64,000 nucleotides of DNA from Pseudarthrobacter oxydans (GCF_030812335.1 NZ_JAUSSN010000006.1:248001-312000), one strand, 5' to 3'; shown: positions 55,058 through 63,835, counted from the stretch's first letter. Notes: generated by a model not told the origin, from the letters alone. Made by a program: numbers and translations.

Positions 55058-55513
55058 TCAACGTCCGCGGATGAGCCCGACTGCCTGCACGAGGATGCCT
55101 AAGTTGAGAAATAGCACGAACAATCCTGGCGTCGTTCCCGTCGTATTCAGGGCTTCCAGGACGTTCATGACGGCAAATGCAAGGCCGACGCCGGACAAAG
55201 CCAGCGCCGCAATAGGCGGAGCCAAAGATCTGCTACGTCGTGCTGCGATGTTCCAAATCCCACTTCCGAGCAGGGCGAGAATGAAAAGAACATTGAGGGC
55301 GTCGCCTACGACTACTTCGCCCCTCTCGCTCTCGCTGAGGGCGTCGATGAGAGAGCCGTACTGCGAGTACAACCAGACCATGCCAACCACGTCAAGTGCA
55401 CCCGCTACAAGCAGCCCGATTCCGATGCCTGTCCGTCCGTTACGGGTGCGCTTCGCGTCGCCAGCCTCCGCGGCAACGGCTGGGTAGCCTGGGTGTGGAT
55501 ATTCAGTGCTCAT
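55058..55513 (-). CDS. Four-helix membrane protein, unknown function
   Basis: A 151-residue protein. A polar N-terminus (MSTEYPHPGYPAVAAEAGD...) is followed by four helices (about 35-55, 75-95, 100-118 and 125-145). AGGGG lies seven bases before ATG 55513. Convergent to ltrA. No family recognised. Confidence 0.7.
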   Translation of the reverse strand: MSTEYPHPGYPAVAAEAGDAKRTRNGRTGIGIGLLVAGALDVVGMVWLYSQYGSLIDALSESERGEVVVGDALNVLFILALLGSGIWNIAARRSRSLAPPIAALALSGVGLAFAVMNVLEALNTTGTTPGLFVLFLNLGILVQAVGLIRGR

Positions 55514-55664
55514 GTGAGTCCCCTTCGAGAGTGCAGGGAGTACCCAATGCCCCCCAGCTGGGAACAACGTAGCAGCCCAGAGGACTTCTCGGTGCCTATT
55601 CATGGCCATCAGGAGCCCTTGGTTTCTGTCCGGCGTTCTGCTAACCGGTGGCGGCTGACGCCAG

Positions 55665-56180
55665 CTACACCATTCGCATCGGCCCGAAGCGTGCCTGCAA
55701 TTCGGGCAGCCACGTACGGTCCAGGGCCAGACCGTACTGATTACAGAGCTTGATCACATCTTGTTCGGTGGACGGACCAGGCTCCTGATCCTCAAGCAAT
55801 GCAGCGACCTGTTCGAAGAGCCGCTCGAAACCGCCGGGCGAGATGGTCTCCACGATGAGCGCGGGCTCCGGGCCTGGGTTCCAGAACGTGTGCATGACCT
55901 GACGGGGTTTCCATACGTAAGTGCCTGCTGGCGCCCGAATCTCCTTGTCACCAACCCGGGCCCAAATAGTGCCGCTGACCACATAGGAGAGTTCGTCCTC
56001 GTGCTGGTGCGTGTGGGGTTCAACGATGACACCCGGCTCAATGGGGTGCTCCACGACCGCGAAATTACCGCCGGTCTGCTCGCTGTAAATTTTGAATCGA
56101 ACGCCCAAGCCACCGAGGTCGACGAGCCGGCCATGATCGGCGCCTAGAAAGTATTCCCCGTCCATCTGGAAATGATACAT
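55665..56180 (-). CDS. Cupin domain protein
   Basis: A 171-residue protein with a single cupin barrel: PHTHQHEDELSYVVSGTI carries the metal-binding His/His/Glu (motif 1) and VWKPRQVMHTFWN the motif 2 His. A helical C-terminal region (LFEQVAALLEDQEP...) follows, as in small cupins induced with secondary metabolism or quercetin 2,3-dioxygenase-like proteins. ATG 56180 has GGGAGAAG suitably placed; upstream in-frame ATGs do not. Function not assignable. Confidence 0.85.
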   Translation of the reverse strand: MYHFQMDGEYFLGADHGRLVDLGGLGVRFKIYSEQTGGNFAVVEHPIEPGVIVEPHTHQHEDELSYVVSGTIWARVGDKEIRAPAGTYVWKPRQVMHTFWNPGPEPALIVETISPGGFERLFEQVAALLEDQEPGPSTEQDVIKLCNQYGLALDRTWLPELQARFGPMRMV

Positions 56181-57362
56181 CTCAGCTTCTCCCGTACGCC
56201 TGATCATTCCAATCATCAGATTCGACGAGATTGTCGGTGGCCCTCCGTATGGTCTTTCATGATCGTCCGCACGTGCGGGCGGCGGTGGGAAGGGTCCGAC
56301 ATGAGCCAGTAGCCGGCACCATGTTCGGGACCTGCGCGTCCCGCCACAGTCGATGGCGTTCGCTGCCATCAACGTCCTCGCCGATGTGGCCGTGTACCGG
56401 GGTTCCTTGTCCCGTATGGTGCCGTGCTGGCCATGATGCTCGAATTCAACACCGAGTCTGCACGCCAACGCCGGGCTCAGACGAACCGAAGGCACCTTGC
56501 CGCGATCCAGGTCAGTGTCAGCGCGGCGAGGGCCGGACCGCCGCAGATGAGTCCCACGGCCGCACGCTACGCAGGCCGGAGTCAGTTGTCAGTGCTCGAC
56601 TCCAGCAGCCACTGTTCGGCCAGGGGATCGGTCGACAAACTTCCAACAACTGGGGCCACTATGAGCTGGTTCGTCGGACAATCACTTGCGGGTTCCAGCT
56701 GATTCTTTGGTGGAAGTTCTTCCAAGTAGATCGACATCTCACATCCTCCTCTCCTCCTCCCCCCGTCCCGTCCGCCTCGTCCTGTTCTTCGTCGTTGATG
56801 ATCCATCCCTGCTGATTGCCACAACATGATCCTCGGCTGTCAACGAAAAGGCCCCGCGCGTTGAATCCAACGTGCTGGGCCTTCGTCGTTCCCTGAAAAA
56901 CATTCGCATGCGTCTGGGCCCAGCCTTTTCGGCCTGGACCCGACGGCGAAATTGTCTTCAATGCGCCGGGTGAGCGAATAGATGCGAATTGGTAGTCCGG
57001 TGGCCTAGTTCTTGGGCACTCCCGCGACGGCCTCGGCTACCGTCATCGTCTCGCCGAAGCGGCCACGGCGGACTGGTAGTTCGCCGTATTGCCTTCTCCC
57101 AGGAAGCCACCGAGCAAACCAACCAAGACAGCCCAATCCGGTAAGCCTGCTGAGCCTGTCGACCCGAGCACAAAGAAGGCGCTCAAGTTGGTATGGCCTG
57201 GCCTGTGGTGAATGTCAGTCGGGTCTTTCCGAGGCGCCCCACCCTGCGGTGCGAGGTGAGCTGCTGGCAGTGAAATGAACGGGCATTTGCAATCCAATCG
57301 CGTGCTCGGTTCGCCAGTTCCGGGCACTGTCGTTGACAGCATTGCGGTGGGAATCTAGAAGA
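56181..57362. other. 1.2-kb gene-free stretch with remnants and a repeated RNA-like element
   Basis: No intact gene is visible. The minus strand near 57005-57165 has fragments of coding sequence in two frames: a hydrophobic LPDWAVLVGLLGGFLGEG and, after a frame change, RGRFGETMTVAEAVAGVPKN with stop at 57005. These look like the end of a broken gene. Just beyond that stop lies copy A of the two-hairpin element. TTGACA (57333-57338) and TAGAAG (57356-57361) form a promoter-like pair right at the next gene. Confidence 0.45.
56807..56990. repeat. Two-hairpin repeated element, copy A
   Basis: Hairpin 1: AAGGCCC (56848-56854) with GGGCCTT (56877-56883), enclosing GCGCGTTG-AATC-CAACGTGC. Hairpin 2: CTGGGCC and GGCCTGG around 56914-56937. 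The element aligns along its length with 61206-61385. On the minus strand it lies just after the stop of a broken gene, so it may be a 3'-end/terminator module. Confidence 0.75.
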
Positions 57363-59480
57363 ATGACTGGTGACGTCGAGGGCGTGGTTCGAATCCGGTT
57401 GCTGGGCGGCTTCCGGGTGTCGGTGGGTGGGCGGTTCATCACGGACGGTGAGTGGCGTCTGCGTAAGTCGAAGGCTGTGGTCAAGCTTCTGGCGTTGGCG
57501 CCCGGTCACCGGTTGCAGCGGGATCAGGTGCTGGACTATTTGTGGCCCGGGTTGGACCCGGCTGCGGCAGGGGGTCAGCTTCGCAAGGTGGTCCACGAGG
57601 CGCGGCGGGTCCTGGATCCGAGCCTGTCGGTCTTGGACCGGTACCTCATCTCGGGTGAGCAGCTGCGGCTGGACCGCGAGTCAACGTGGGTTGATGTTGA
57701 CGCGTTCGAGGCTGCAGTTTTGACGGCGCGCCGGACCGGCGACCCGGCCGCGTATTCGGCGGCGATAGAACTGTATGACGGGGATCTGCTGCCGGAAGAC
57801 CGCTATGAGGATTGGGCTATCACGAAGGAAGCGTCGCTCCGGTCGGATCTTCTCGCGTTGCTGGTCGAGCAGGCACGGTTGTTGGAGGCCCGTGCGAACT
57901 TCGACGGCGCCGTATCGGCGCTCCGCCGGGTCATCGCAGCTGATCCCGTCCATGAGGAGGCCGGCGTCGCTTTGATGCGCGTGTACTCCCTGGCGGGCCG
58001 GCGACACGATGCGCTGCAGGAGCACGAGCGCCTGCGTGCAGCTCTGAACCTAGAACTAGGCATCGAGCCCGACCCTGCCACGGAACGGTTGTTCGAGCAG
58101 ATCAGATCAGGCCGGCCGGCGGAGCCTGAGCTGGCCGGCGAGCTTTTGGAGCAGATCGGTGGCCTGCGGTTGGTGTCGGGTGATTTTCAGGGCGCGGCCG
58201 AAGCGTTCGCTGCGGCGATTGCGCGCCTGCGCGGTTCCGGCGCCGATCTCCGCTCGGCGCGGCTGCACCGCAAGGCCGCGAAAGCCTACCTTATGACGCA
58301 GGACGCTGCTGCTGCGGAGCGGCACATACAGACCGCCGAAGGACTGATCACGGGCACGAAGGACGATGCCGAGAAGGCCCGAGTTCTGGAGGCGCGCGCG
58401 AACTGGCTGTGGGCCGTGGGTCGCTTCGACGAGGCGCAAAGCGCAGCGGAAGCCAGCCTGGCGGCGGCCGAGGCCTATGGAACCGGCGAGGACGTCGCCG
58501 CGGTGCAGGAAACACTCGCCATCATCTGCCATATCCGCGGAGCCTGGCGGCTCGGTCTTCAGGCCGAGATCGGGCGGCTCGGAGATGCGGGCGACGACGA
58601 TCCGCGGCTGGGAAGGATCTTCGAATTCCATTGCTGCATCGGTGAATACCACCTGTACGGCGACGGGTTGTGCGAGACGGTCGAAGACTATGCCCGCGGC
58701 ACACTTACGCTGGCGATCGACCGAGGTGCGCGCCACGCCCAGGCATTCGCCTGGTGCCTGCTCGGGGAATCGCTGCTGCTGCGGGGACGCTGGGATGAAG
58801 CCGCCGGATGCCTGGAGCGCAGCACGGAACTGTACGCTGAGCTCGACGCCCGCGCCGGCGCGCTGCCCTGGCAGCGGCTTGCCGAGCTCGCGGTAATGCG
58901 AGGCGACAGCACGGCGGCGGCGGCGTGCCTCCGTCACGGGATGGCGATCGCAGTGGTGTCGCCCCTGGCCCGGCATGCCTGGGGTCGGCTGTATGCAACC
59001 GCGGCGCTGGACGCGCTGGAGCAGGGCGAGCCGGCCGAGGCCGTCCGCATAGTCCGGTCCGCGGCGGCGACCGCGGCGCGCTACGGCGAATGTCCGAGCT
59101 GCACCGCACTGCTGTATCCGACGGCGGCCGAAGCGTTCGCTGCGCTGGGCAACAGGGCGGGAGCAGCCGTGTTCGCTCAGGCGGCCGAGCGGGTTGCACA
59201 ATCCTTCCAAAGCTCGGCCTGGACCGCCATGGCTGAGTCCGCCCGCGGTTCGCTGGCGCTGACCGACGCGGACGCGGGCGGGGCACGCGAACGATTCCTA
59301 TCCGCAGCGCGCCTCTACGAAAGCGCCCATCAGCCGTTCTGGTCCGCCCGCTGCAGGCTGCAGGCCGCATCCACCGGCGCGGGCGGCCCGGCGGACAGAT
59401 ACCTGCTGGACGACGCGGCCACTGTATTCGAGCAACTCGGCGCGGTACGGACGCTCGCTGCCGCGCGGCGGGTGACCTGA
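57363..59480 (+). CDS. SARP/BTAD-type transcriptional activator with TPR region
   Basis: A 705-residue regulator. An OmpR-like winged helix begins at VRIRLLGGFRVSVGGRFI (about residues 8-85; DYLWPGLDPAAAGGQLRKVVHEARRVL is its typical end, key part LWPGLDP) and a bacterial transcriptional activation domain follows (about 95-245). About 450 residues of TPR-like helices complete the protein; no NB-ARC ATPase (no P-loop) is seen. This is the layout of SARP-family activators, often of secondary metabolism. Its neighbour downstream is a small monooxygenase on the other strand. The ATG at 57363 has only AGAAG before it; GTG 57384 is an alternative. Confidence 0.88.
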   Translation: MTGDVEGVVRIRLLGGFRVSVGGRFITDGEWRLRKSKAVVKLLALAPGHRLQRDQVLDYLWPGLDPAAAGGQLRKVVHEARRVLDPSLSVLDRYLISGEQLRLDRESTWVDVDAFEAAVLTARRTGDPAAYSAAIELYDGDLLPEDRYEDWAITKEASLRSDLLALLVEQARLLEARANFDGAVSALRRVIAADPVHEEAGVALMRVYSLAGRRHDALQEHERLRAALNLELGIEPDPATERLFEQIRSGRPAEPELAGELLEQIGGLRLVSGDFQGAAEAFAAAIARLRGSGADLRSARLHRKAAKAYLMTQDAAAAERHIQTAEGLITGTKDDAEKARVLEARANWLWAVGRFDEAQSAAEASLAAAEAYGTGEDVAAVQETLAIICHIRGAWRLGLQAEIGRLGDAGDDDPRLGRIFEFHCCIGEYHLYGDGLCETVEDYARGTLTLAIDRGARHAQAFAWCLLGESLLLRGRWDEAAGCLERSTELYAELDARAGALPWQRLAELAVMRGDSTAAAACLRHGMAIAVVSPLARHAWGRLYATAALDALEQGEPAEAVRIVRSAAATAARYGECPSCTALLYPTAAEAFAALGNRAGAAVFAQAAERVAQSFQSSAWTAMAESARGSLALTDADAGGARERFLSAARLYESAHQPFWSARCRLQAASTGAGGPADRYLLDDAATVFEQLGAVRTLAAARRVT

Positions 59481-59542
59481 TCGCCGACCCAACCGGCCGC
59501 CACATGGGTACCGCGGAGTAACTCAGCGAGAACTCGGAACCG

Positions 59543-59842
59543 TTATACGGTCGCCACCCGGTCGAAGTCGGCACCGCTCATGTGCTCGCACAGCGCAACG
59601 CAGGCATCGAAGTGGGTCGCGAACTCCGGGTTCTGCTTCCACGCGTCCCGGGACGCCTCATCGGTCCATTCCGCGAACGAAACGTAATGACCAGGGACAC
59701 GTCGGTCACGAATGAGGTTCGCCACGACGATCGACGGGTAGTTCGCCCGGGACCACTGCAGGAACTCCGTCCACCGGTTTATGAACTCCTGATCGCGGCC
59801 TTCGGTCACCTGCCAAGTTCCCGAGGCATAGTGGTCTGCCAT
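59543..59842 (-). CDS. Antibiotic biosynthesis monooxygenase (ABM) domain protein
   Basis: A 99-residue dimeric alpha/beta barrel protein. YASGTWQVTEGRDQEFINRW and NLIRDRRVPGHYVSFAEWTDEASRDAW (key parts EFINRW and SFAEWTDEASRDAW) mark the ABM fold, found in cofactor-less oxygenases and heme-degrading enzymes. AAGGAGGT lies eight bases before the ATG, the strongest ribosome-binding site in this region, so it is well expressed when transcribed. It is convergent to the SARP gene. Substrate unknown. Confidence 0.88.
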   Translation of the reverse strand: MADHYASGTWQVTEGRDQEFINRWTEFLQWSRANYPSIVVANLIRDRRVPGHYVSFAEWTDEASRDAWKQNPEFATHFDACVALCEHMSGADFDRVATV

Positions 59843-60360
59843 TGGTCTCACCTCCTTCCAGAAATTCTCCTTTAACCGTAGGCGGGGACCGTTCCCCACG
59901 CGTTCCCTGGTTCGCGTCAGAAGCAGGAAGGTGCTTCTCACAGAGCCTGCCCAACCGGGACGGTCCAAGGAAGCCCCCACGGCATACCCAAATGGCATGC
60001 GAAATCGTTCAGTTCCTGAAATTGCCTCAACCGCAATCGGCAGCATTTCCGGCTTTCGGTGGCGGGTCTATCGGCTTAATCTGCTTCCGATTGGATTTAG
60101 AAAGATTGGTTGACGCATAGCGACCACATGCCGCTGATCTTGGACATCGCCCAGTAACACACGGTTCTAAGGCGCCGAAGCCTGCTCAGCAAACTTCGTG
60201 CGCGCTGCAGCGAATTGCCGGCGGCAAGTGGACAATTCCCACGAGCCCTGCCTGGACTGACCTTAGGGTCATCCCTTCGGGTGTAGGAAAGGACCATCTT
60301 GCTCGTCCACGGGGAGACGGGACCAGGCCAATGCCACCGTGAAATTAGTGGACAGGGGGA

Positions 60361-60395
60361 ACGGTCCTCAGGACCTAGTAGCCTGTCCATCTACA
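60361..60395. repeat. 35-nt repeat, copy 1
   Basis: ACGGTCCTCAGGACC followed by TAGTAGCCTGTCCATCTACA. Matches 61170-61204 at 32 of 35 positions. It contains GGAC...GTCC inverted arms and is followed by a strong hairpin at 60428. Confidence 0.8.
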
Positions 60396-60427
60396 CCCCC
60401 AGTCCCGTCGTCTGTCTAGTGGTGATC

Positions 60428-60462
60428 GCCAGCCCATTTGCGGGACCCGCAAATGGGCTGGC
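60428..60462. terminator. Very strong 16-17 bp hairpin
   Basis: GCCAGCCCATTTGCGGG (60428-60444) and its complement (60446-60462) meet around a single A. No U-run and no gene end adjacent; the purpose is unclear. Confidence 0.65.
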
Positions 60463-60762
60463 CATTGAAGCTGACAGGTCTTAGGCTTTCGGCGAAAACA
60501 GGCCGGGTCGTTTCCGTAAACTGTGGGCTGCTTATTTCCTGGAGACTCCGCAGTGCGGCAGGCGAATACCGGGCCGAACACTCGCCGGCCCTGGCCCGTG
60601 CGATCCTCGAAGCGGTCGGCCTGGACGCCCGGGCCGTCTTCCTCGGTGAACTTCGGGCCTGAAAGCCGGGTAGCCACAGGCAACCGTGCGTCCACAGTCT
60701 GGAAGCCGTCAAGCATTCGAAGAAATAGGCCTCCATCAGTGCCGGCCCCGGAGCGCGGGGAC

Positions 60763-61083
60763 TCAGGATCCTAGGACCACGACGAACAACGGGACGACAA
60801 CCAGACCGAAGGCCAGAGGTACCCCGGCCACCCAGAGGGCAGCGACCGCCCAGCGCCGGTCCACCCGCCGGCGGACCGCTTTGAGGGCAACGACGGACGC
60901 CCCGATCACCAGTAGGAACGAGACGGCTAGCAGGAGCAGCGCGTCGTCCCCGGCGTTCTGCTCCACGAGCGTGCAACCGAGAAGGCAGAAGGCGTCCCAC
61001 CAGAGCCGGACCCCGAGATAGACCCCGACTGTTCCGATGACGGCGGCGGCGAATGCGGTCCGCCCCGAAATTAATTTCCCCAT
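60763..61083 (-). CDS. Small membrane protein, unknown function
   Basis: A protein of about 106 residues with three hydrophobic helices (FAAAVIGTVGVYLGVRLWW; ALLLLAVSFLLVIGASVVAL; AVAALWVAGVPLAFGLVVV). The first extracellular-side loop has two cysteines (DAFCLLGCTLVEQNAG). The start at 61083 or 61095 is uncertain. No family recognised. Confidence 0.55.
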   Translation of the reverse strand: MGKLISGRTAFAAAVIGTVGVYLGVRLWWDAFCLLGCTLVEQNAGDDALLLLAVSFLLVIGASVVALKAVRRRVDRRWAVAALWVAGVPLAFGLVVVPLFVVVLGS

Positions 61084-61169
61084 ACCGCCAATCATGCATC
61101 GATCCGCCGCGCAACCGCGTGAGGAACCGGCACTGGGCCAGCGCCGCCGGGGAAATGATAGGCAGAGCA

Positions 61170-61204
61170 ACGGTTCTCAGGACGGAGTAGCCTGTCCATC
61201 TACA
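61170..61204. repeat. 35-nt repeat, copy 2
   Basis: ACGGTTCTCAGGACGG followed by AGTAGCCTGTCCATCTACA. Three differences from 60361-60395. It abuts copy B of the two-hairpin element. Confidence 0.8.
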
Positions 61205-61205
61205 G

Positions 61206-61385
61206 TCCTTGCTGACTGGCACCAACCTTGTCCTCGGCAGTCAACGAAAGAAACCCCACATGTTGAATCCAACATGCGGGGGGCTTCGTTTTCTGAGAAT
61301 CACTCCCGTGCACCCGGGCGAGTCCTTTCGCCCGGGACCCGACGTCGACATTCGTCCAATCGCGCTGGTGATCGACTAAATAGGA
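61206..61385. repeat. Two-hairpin repeated element, copy B (3' of GH13 gene)
   Basis: Hairpin 1: CCCC (61254-61257) with GGGG, enclosing CATGTTG-AATC-CAACATG (61259-61276). Hairpin 2: CCCGGGCGA (61313-61321) with TCGCCCGGG (61327-61335). The AATC loop and flanks match copy A, while stem pairs differ in a compensated way. On the minus strand it begins 36 bases after the GH13 stop, so it is at that gene's 3' end. Confidence 0.75.
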
Positions 61386-61420
61386 TCATGTAGTCGAGTG
61401 TGTCTGTCGTCGTCGCAGCC

Positions 61421-62743
61421 TTACCCGAGGACAGCCCACCCCCGCGGCGGGACCACAACAGCGTTCGCGCCGACGTCGAGTGCCGCCTGACCGGCGAGCA
61501 CCGACGTGGCGCCCGCCGAGCTGATCCGCTGGGTCTCATGCGAGAGGTTCAGAGTGACCACGAGTGCATCACCGTCCAGCGCGACGCGGTATGCCAGCAC
61601 CTCGTTTGCGAGCTGGAGGATTTCCGTGGTTGCTCGGTGCAGCCACGGGTTCCGTCTCCGCACCCCGATGAGCTCCCGGTGCACGGCGAAGATGGGTTCT
61701 CCCAGCGCCGAGAGCTGGTCCGGGGCGGACGGGAAGAGCGGCCTGACGTCGTCGTCGCCCCCTGCCCTGTCCTCCTTGATGCCCCGGTAGCCCTGCTCGT
61801 CGCCGTAGTAGATGGACGGCGTTCCGCCGACTGTGAGCAGGACGACGACGGCGTGCGGCAGGAGCGCGGCGTCGGTGAGCTTGCTCGCGATGCGCGTGAC
61901 GTCGTGGTTACCGATGAAGGTGAGCGGTGCGTAGGAGGCCAGGAGTGCGTTGTGTCGTTCGAAGGCGGCTGCGAGTTCGTAGAAGTTCGCGTCGTTGAGG
62001 GAACTCCAGACAGCCTTCCAGAGCTCGTATTGCGTGGCGGAATCGAGTCCGCCGGACCGGACCTCCGCTGCGTAGTCGCCGTGGATGTATTCGCCCACAA
62101 AGTACGCGTCCGGATGGGATGACCGGACGCGCGCTGTGACTTCGGCCCAGAACGACGACGGCACGGCATAGGCGGCGTCGAGCCGCCAACCGTCCGCACC
62201 ACGGCGCAGCCAGTGCTCCATGACGTCCACCACGAAGTCGGCAACCGCCGGCTCCTCATGGTTGAGCGCCACGAGGTGGTGGTGGCCCTCGAAGTCGCGA
62301 TACGTCGGTTCGACGCCGGCCGCGGCGCCGTTGGGCCACTCCAGCGAGAACCAAGAGGCGGTGTCCGCCGCCCGCCCGCGGGCAAGGACCTCCTGGAACG
62401 GCGCGAAGGAACGCCCTGTGTGGTTGAAGACGCCGTCGAGGAGTACTCGCAACCCGCGGCGGTGTGCCTCGGCCACCAGGGTGTCGAAGTCCTGCTCGGA
62501 TCCGAGCCGGGGATCGATCCGAAAGTAATCCGTGGTGTCGTAGCCGTGCGTCTCCGATTCGAAGATGGGGCCAAGGGCGAGCCCCGACGCCCCGAGCTCT
62601 ACCGCGTAGTCGAGCCACGGGACAAGGTCCAGCAGGCGGTGCTCGGCGGCCGGTTCCGTAGTCCCGGTCTTCTCCGCGCCGACGAAGCCGAGGGGATAGA
62701 CGTGCCACCAGACGGCGTGTTGGACCCAGTCGGGTTCGTTCAT
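61421..62743 (-). CDS. GH13 alpha-amylase-family glycosidase
   Basis: A 440-residue (beta/alpha)8 enzyme acting on alpha-glucans or related sugars. The four conserved GH13 regions are visible: DGVFNH (103-108), GWRLDAA with nucleophile D189, FVGEY with acid/base E218, and FIGNHD with the third carboxylate D281. There is no signal peptide, so it is cytoplasmic. The short length and closing strand-rich domain resemble maltogenic or neopullulanase-like enzymes. ATG 62743 is used; GGAAG lies 12 bases upstream. No sugar transporter is adjacent. Confidence 0.92.
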   Translation of the reverse strand: MNEPDWVQHAVWWHVYPLGFVGAEKTGTTEPAAEHRLLDLVPWLDYAVELGASGLALGPIFESETHGYDTTDYFRIDPRLGSEQDFDTLVAEAHRRGLRVLLDGVFNHTGRSFAPFQEVLARGRAADTASWFSLEWPNGAAAGVEPTYRDFEGHHHLVALNHEEPAVADFVVDVMEHWLRRGADGWRLDAAYAVPSSFWAEVTARVRSSHPDAYFVGEYIHGDYAAEVRSGGLDSATQYELWKAVWSSLNDANFYELAAAFERHNALLASYAPLTFIGNHDVTRIASKLTDAALLPHAVVVLLTVGGTPSIYYGDEQGYRGIKEDRAGGDDDVRPLFPSAPDQLSALGEPIFAVHRELIGVRRRNPWLHRATTEILQLANEVLAYRVALDGDALVVTLNLSHETQRISSAGATSVLAGQAALDVGANAVVVPPRGWAVLG

Positions 62744-63046
62744 GGCGATGATGCACTTCCGTCCGTTTCCGGCCGGCCAGAGAGGCCGGCGGGCTGGCCC
62801 GGGCGGGGCCGGCGTCCCGTCCAGCCTATATCGATCGGGAGGTGGCCGCCCGGTGTTGAGTTGCTGAGGCGCGCGATAACGGCTGGGGGCAGCATGTCCG
62901 AGGCCAAACCTCTCTGGCGGCAGCTGTCGCGGCCTACTTCCGGGGGACGCCGGCGGCAGCCTCGGCTGCGTCAGGGTCGGTAGCGCCTTTCGAGCAGTGC
63001 CCAGCAAGACGGGCTTCCTATCGGGCCGGCGTCGGTATCTTCGCCA
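62744..63046. other. 303-bp intergenic region
   Basis: I see no gene, repeat or recognisable promoter here. It must contain the promoter of the GH13 gene on the minus strand. Confidence 0.4.
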
Positions 63047-63835
63047 TCACGGTGCGGTCTGCTCGGCCGGTCCCGAATCCGAGGGCAGCTCCGGTTCCGG
63101 GGTCTGTTCGGTCTCGGGCGCGAGGTCCGCCGGCGTGGTGTCGCTTGATTCGTCGGTTGCCGGGTCTTCAGTTCCGGTCGATCCGCTGTCCCCGCGACTG
63201 GGGCTACCGTCCGTGGTCAGGCCATCTTGTTTGACAGCGCCTTCCTCGACCTGCCCAGGCACTTCCTCCAGGTTCTCCGCCGATTCGTCGGTCTCTTCCG
63301 GGACCATCGGATTGCCGGTCAATGCTTTGCCCAGCGTCGTCGTGTGCCCGGTCGAACCGCCGTCGATGCTCGACGTCGACGAGACAAGGCTGGAGATGGG
63401 CTGATTGGTTCCGAATTCGACAGCGGTCACACCGACCATCGCGACCACGAATGCGGCAGCACTGACCGCCCCGACCCTGATCCAAGTCTTGGGAGTGAAG
63501 TTGCTCCTCACTCGTTTGGCTCGAGGTTCGTCGCTCTCGGCCGACGCGCTGGCGGCGAGCGTGCCGCCGTCGTCAGCGGGAATTCCGCCCGTGCGTCGTT
63601 GGGGGATCTTCTTCAACGCTACGGTGGCGGCCGAACTGAGTGTTCGGGCATAGAGAGCGGCGCCGACCGTGGCAACGATCGAGCCAAGCGCGGCGCCGAT
63701 AAGCGTCCCGGCAACGCCAAGAAAGGACCCCACCAAGGCAGAGGTCACCGCGGCCAGAGCCGAGCCAATAGTCTGGGTGCCACTGAGTCCTAGGAGCTGT
63801 TTGGGCTTGTCTTCGATAGTGGGGTCTGCAGGCAT
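63047..63835 (-). CDS. Membrane-anchored protein with long acidic outer tail
   Basis: A 262-residue protein. After about 15 polar residues a Gly/Ala-rich hydrophobic region (ALVGSFLGVAGTLIGAALGS then IVATVGAALYA) probably forms a membrane hairpin. A cytoplasmic Lys/Arg segment follows, then a transmembrane helix near 123-140 (VGAVSAAAFVVAMVGVTAV). The last 115 residues are Ser/Thr/Glu/Pro-rich, disordered and acidic. Such proteins occur across Arthrobacter with no known function. Start at ATG 63835 or the in-frame GTG 63841. Upstream to the window end (63842-64000) no gene is visible. Confidence 0.65.
   Translation of the reverse strand: MPADPTIEDKPKQLLGLSGTQTIGSALAAVTSALVGSFLGVAGTLIGAALGSIVATVGAALYARTLSSAATVALKKIPQRRTGGIPADDGGTLAASASAESDEPRAKRVRSNFTPKTWIRVGAVSAAAFVVAMVGVTAVEFGTNQPISSLVSSTSSIDGGSTGHTTTLGKALTGNPMVPEETDESAENLEEVPGQVEEGAVKQDGLTTDGSPSRGDSGSTGTEDPATDESSDTTPADLAPETEQTPEPELPSDSGPAEQTAP

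Larger units (their letters stand above)
59843..60762. other. 0.9-kb stretch without a clear gene
   Basis: It holds the first copy of a 35-nt repeat and a strong hairpin (both listed). A plus frame ending at 60662 reads EYRAEHSPALARAILEAVGL then DARAVFLGELRA, like the end of a protein whose start is lost. Nothing else is recognisable. Confidence 0.4.

Noticed and set aside
56231..56815. A 194-codon plus-strand frame
   Set aside because: No ribosome-binding site, erratic composition and no motif; it overlaps the upstream region of the cupin gene.
57043..57342. A 99-codon minus-strand gene
   Set aside because: Only a short hydrophobic part looks protein-like, and the plausible C-terminus is in another frame; treated as a broken gene remnant.
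60416..61225. A 269-codon minus-strand frame
   Set aside because: It overlaps the better-supported small membrane gene in another frame and includes both a repeat and a hairpin.
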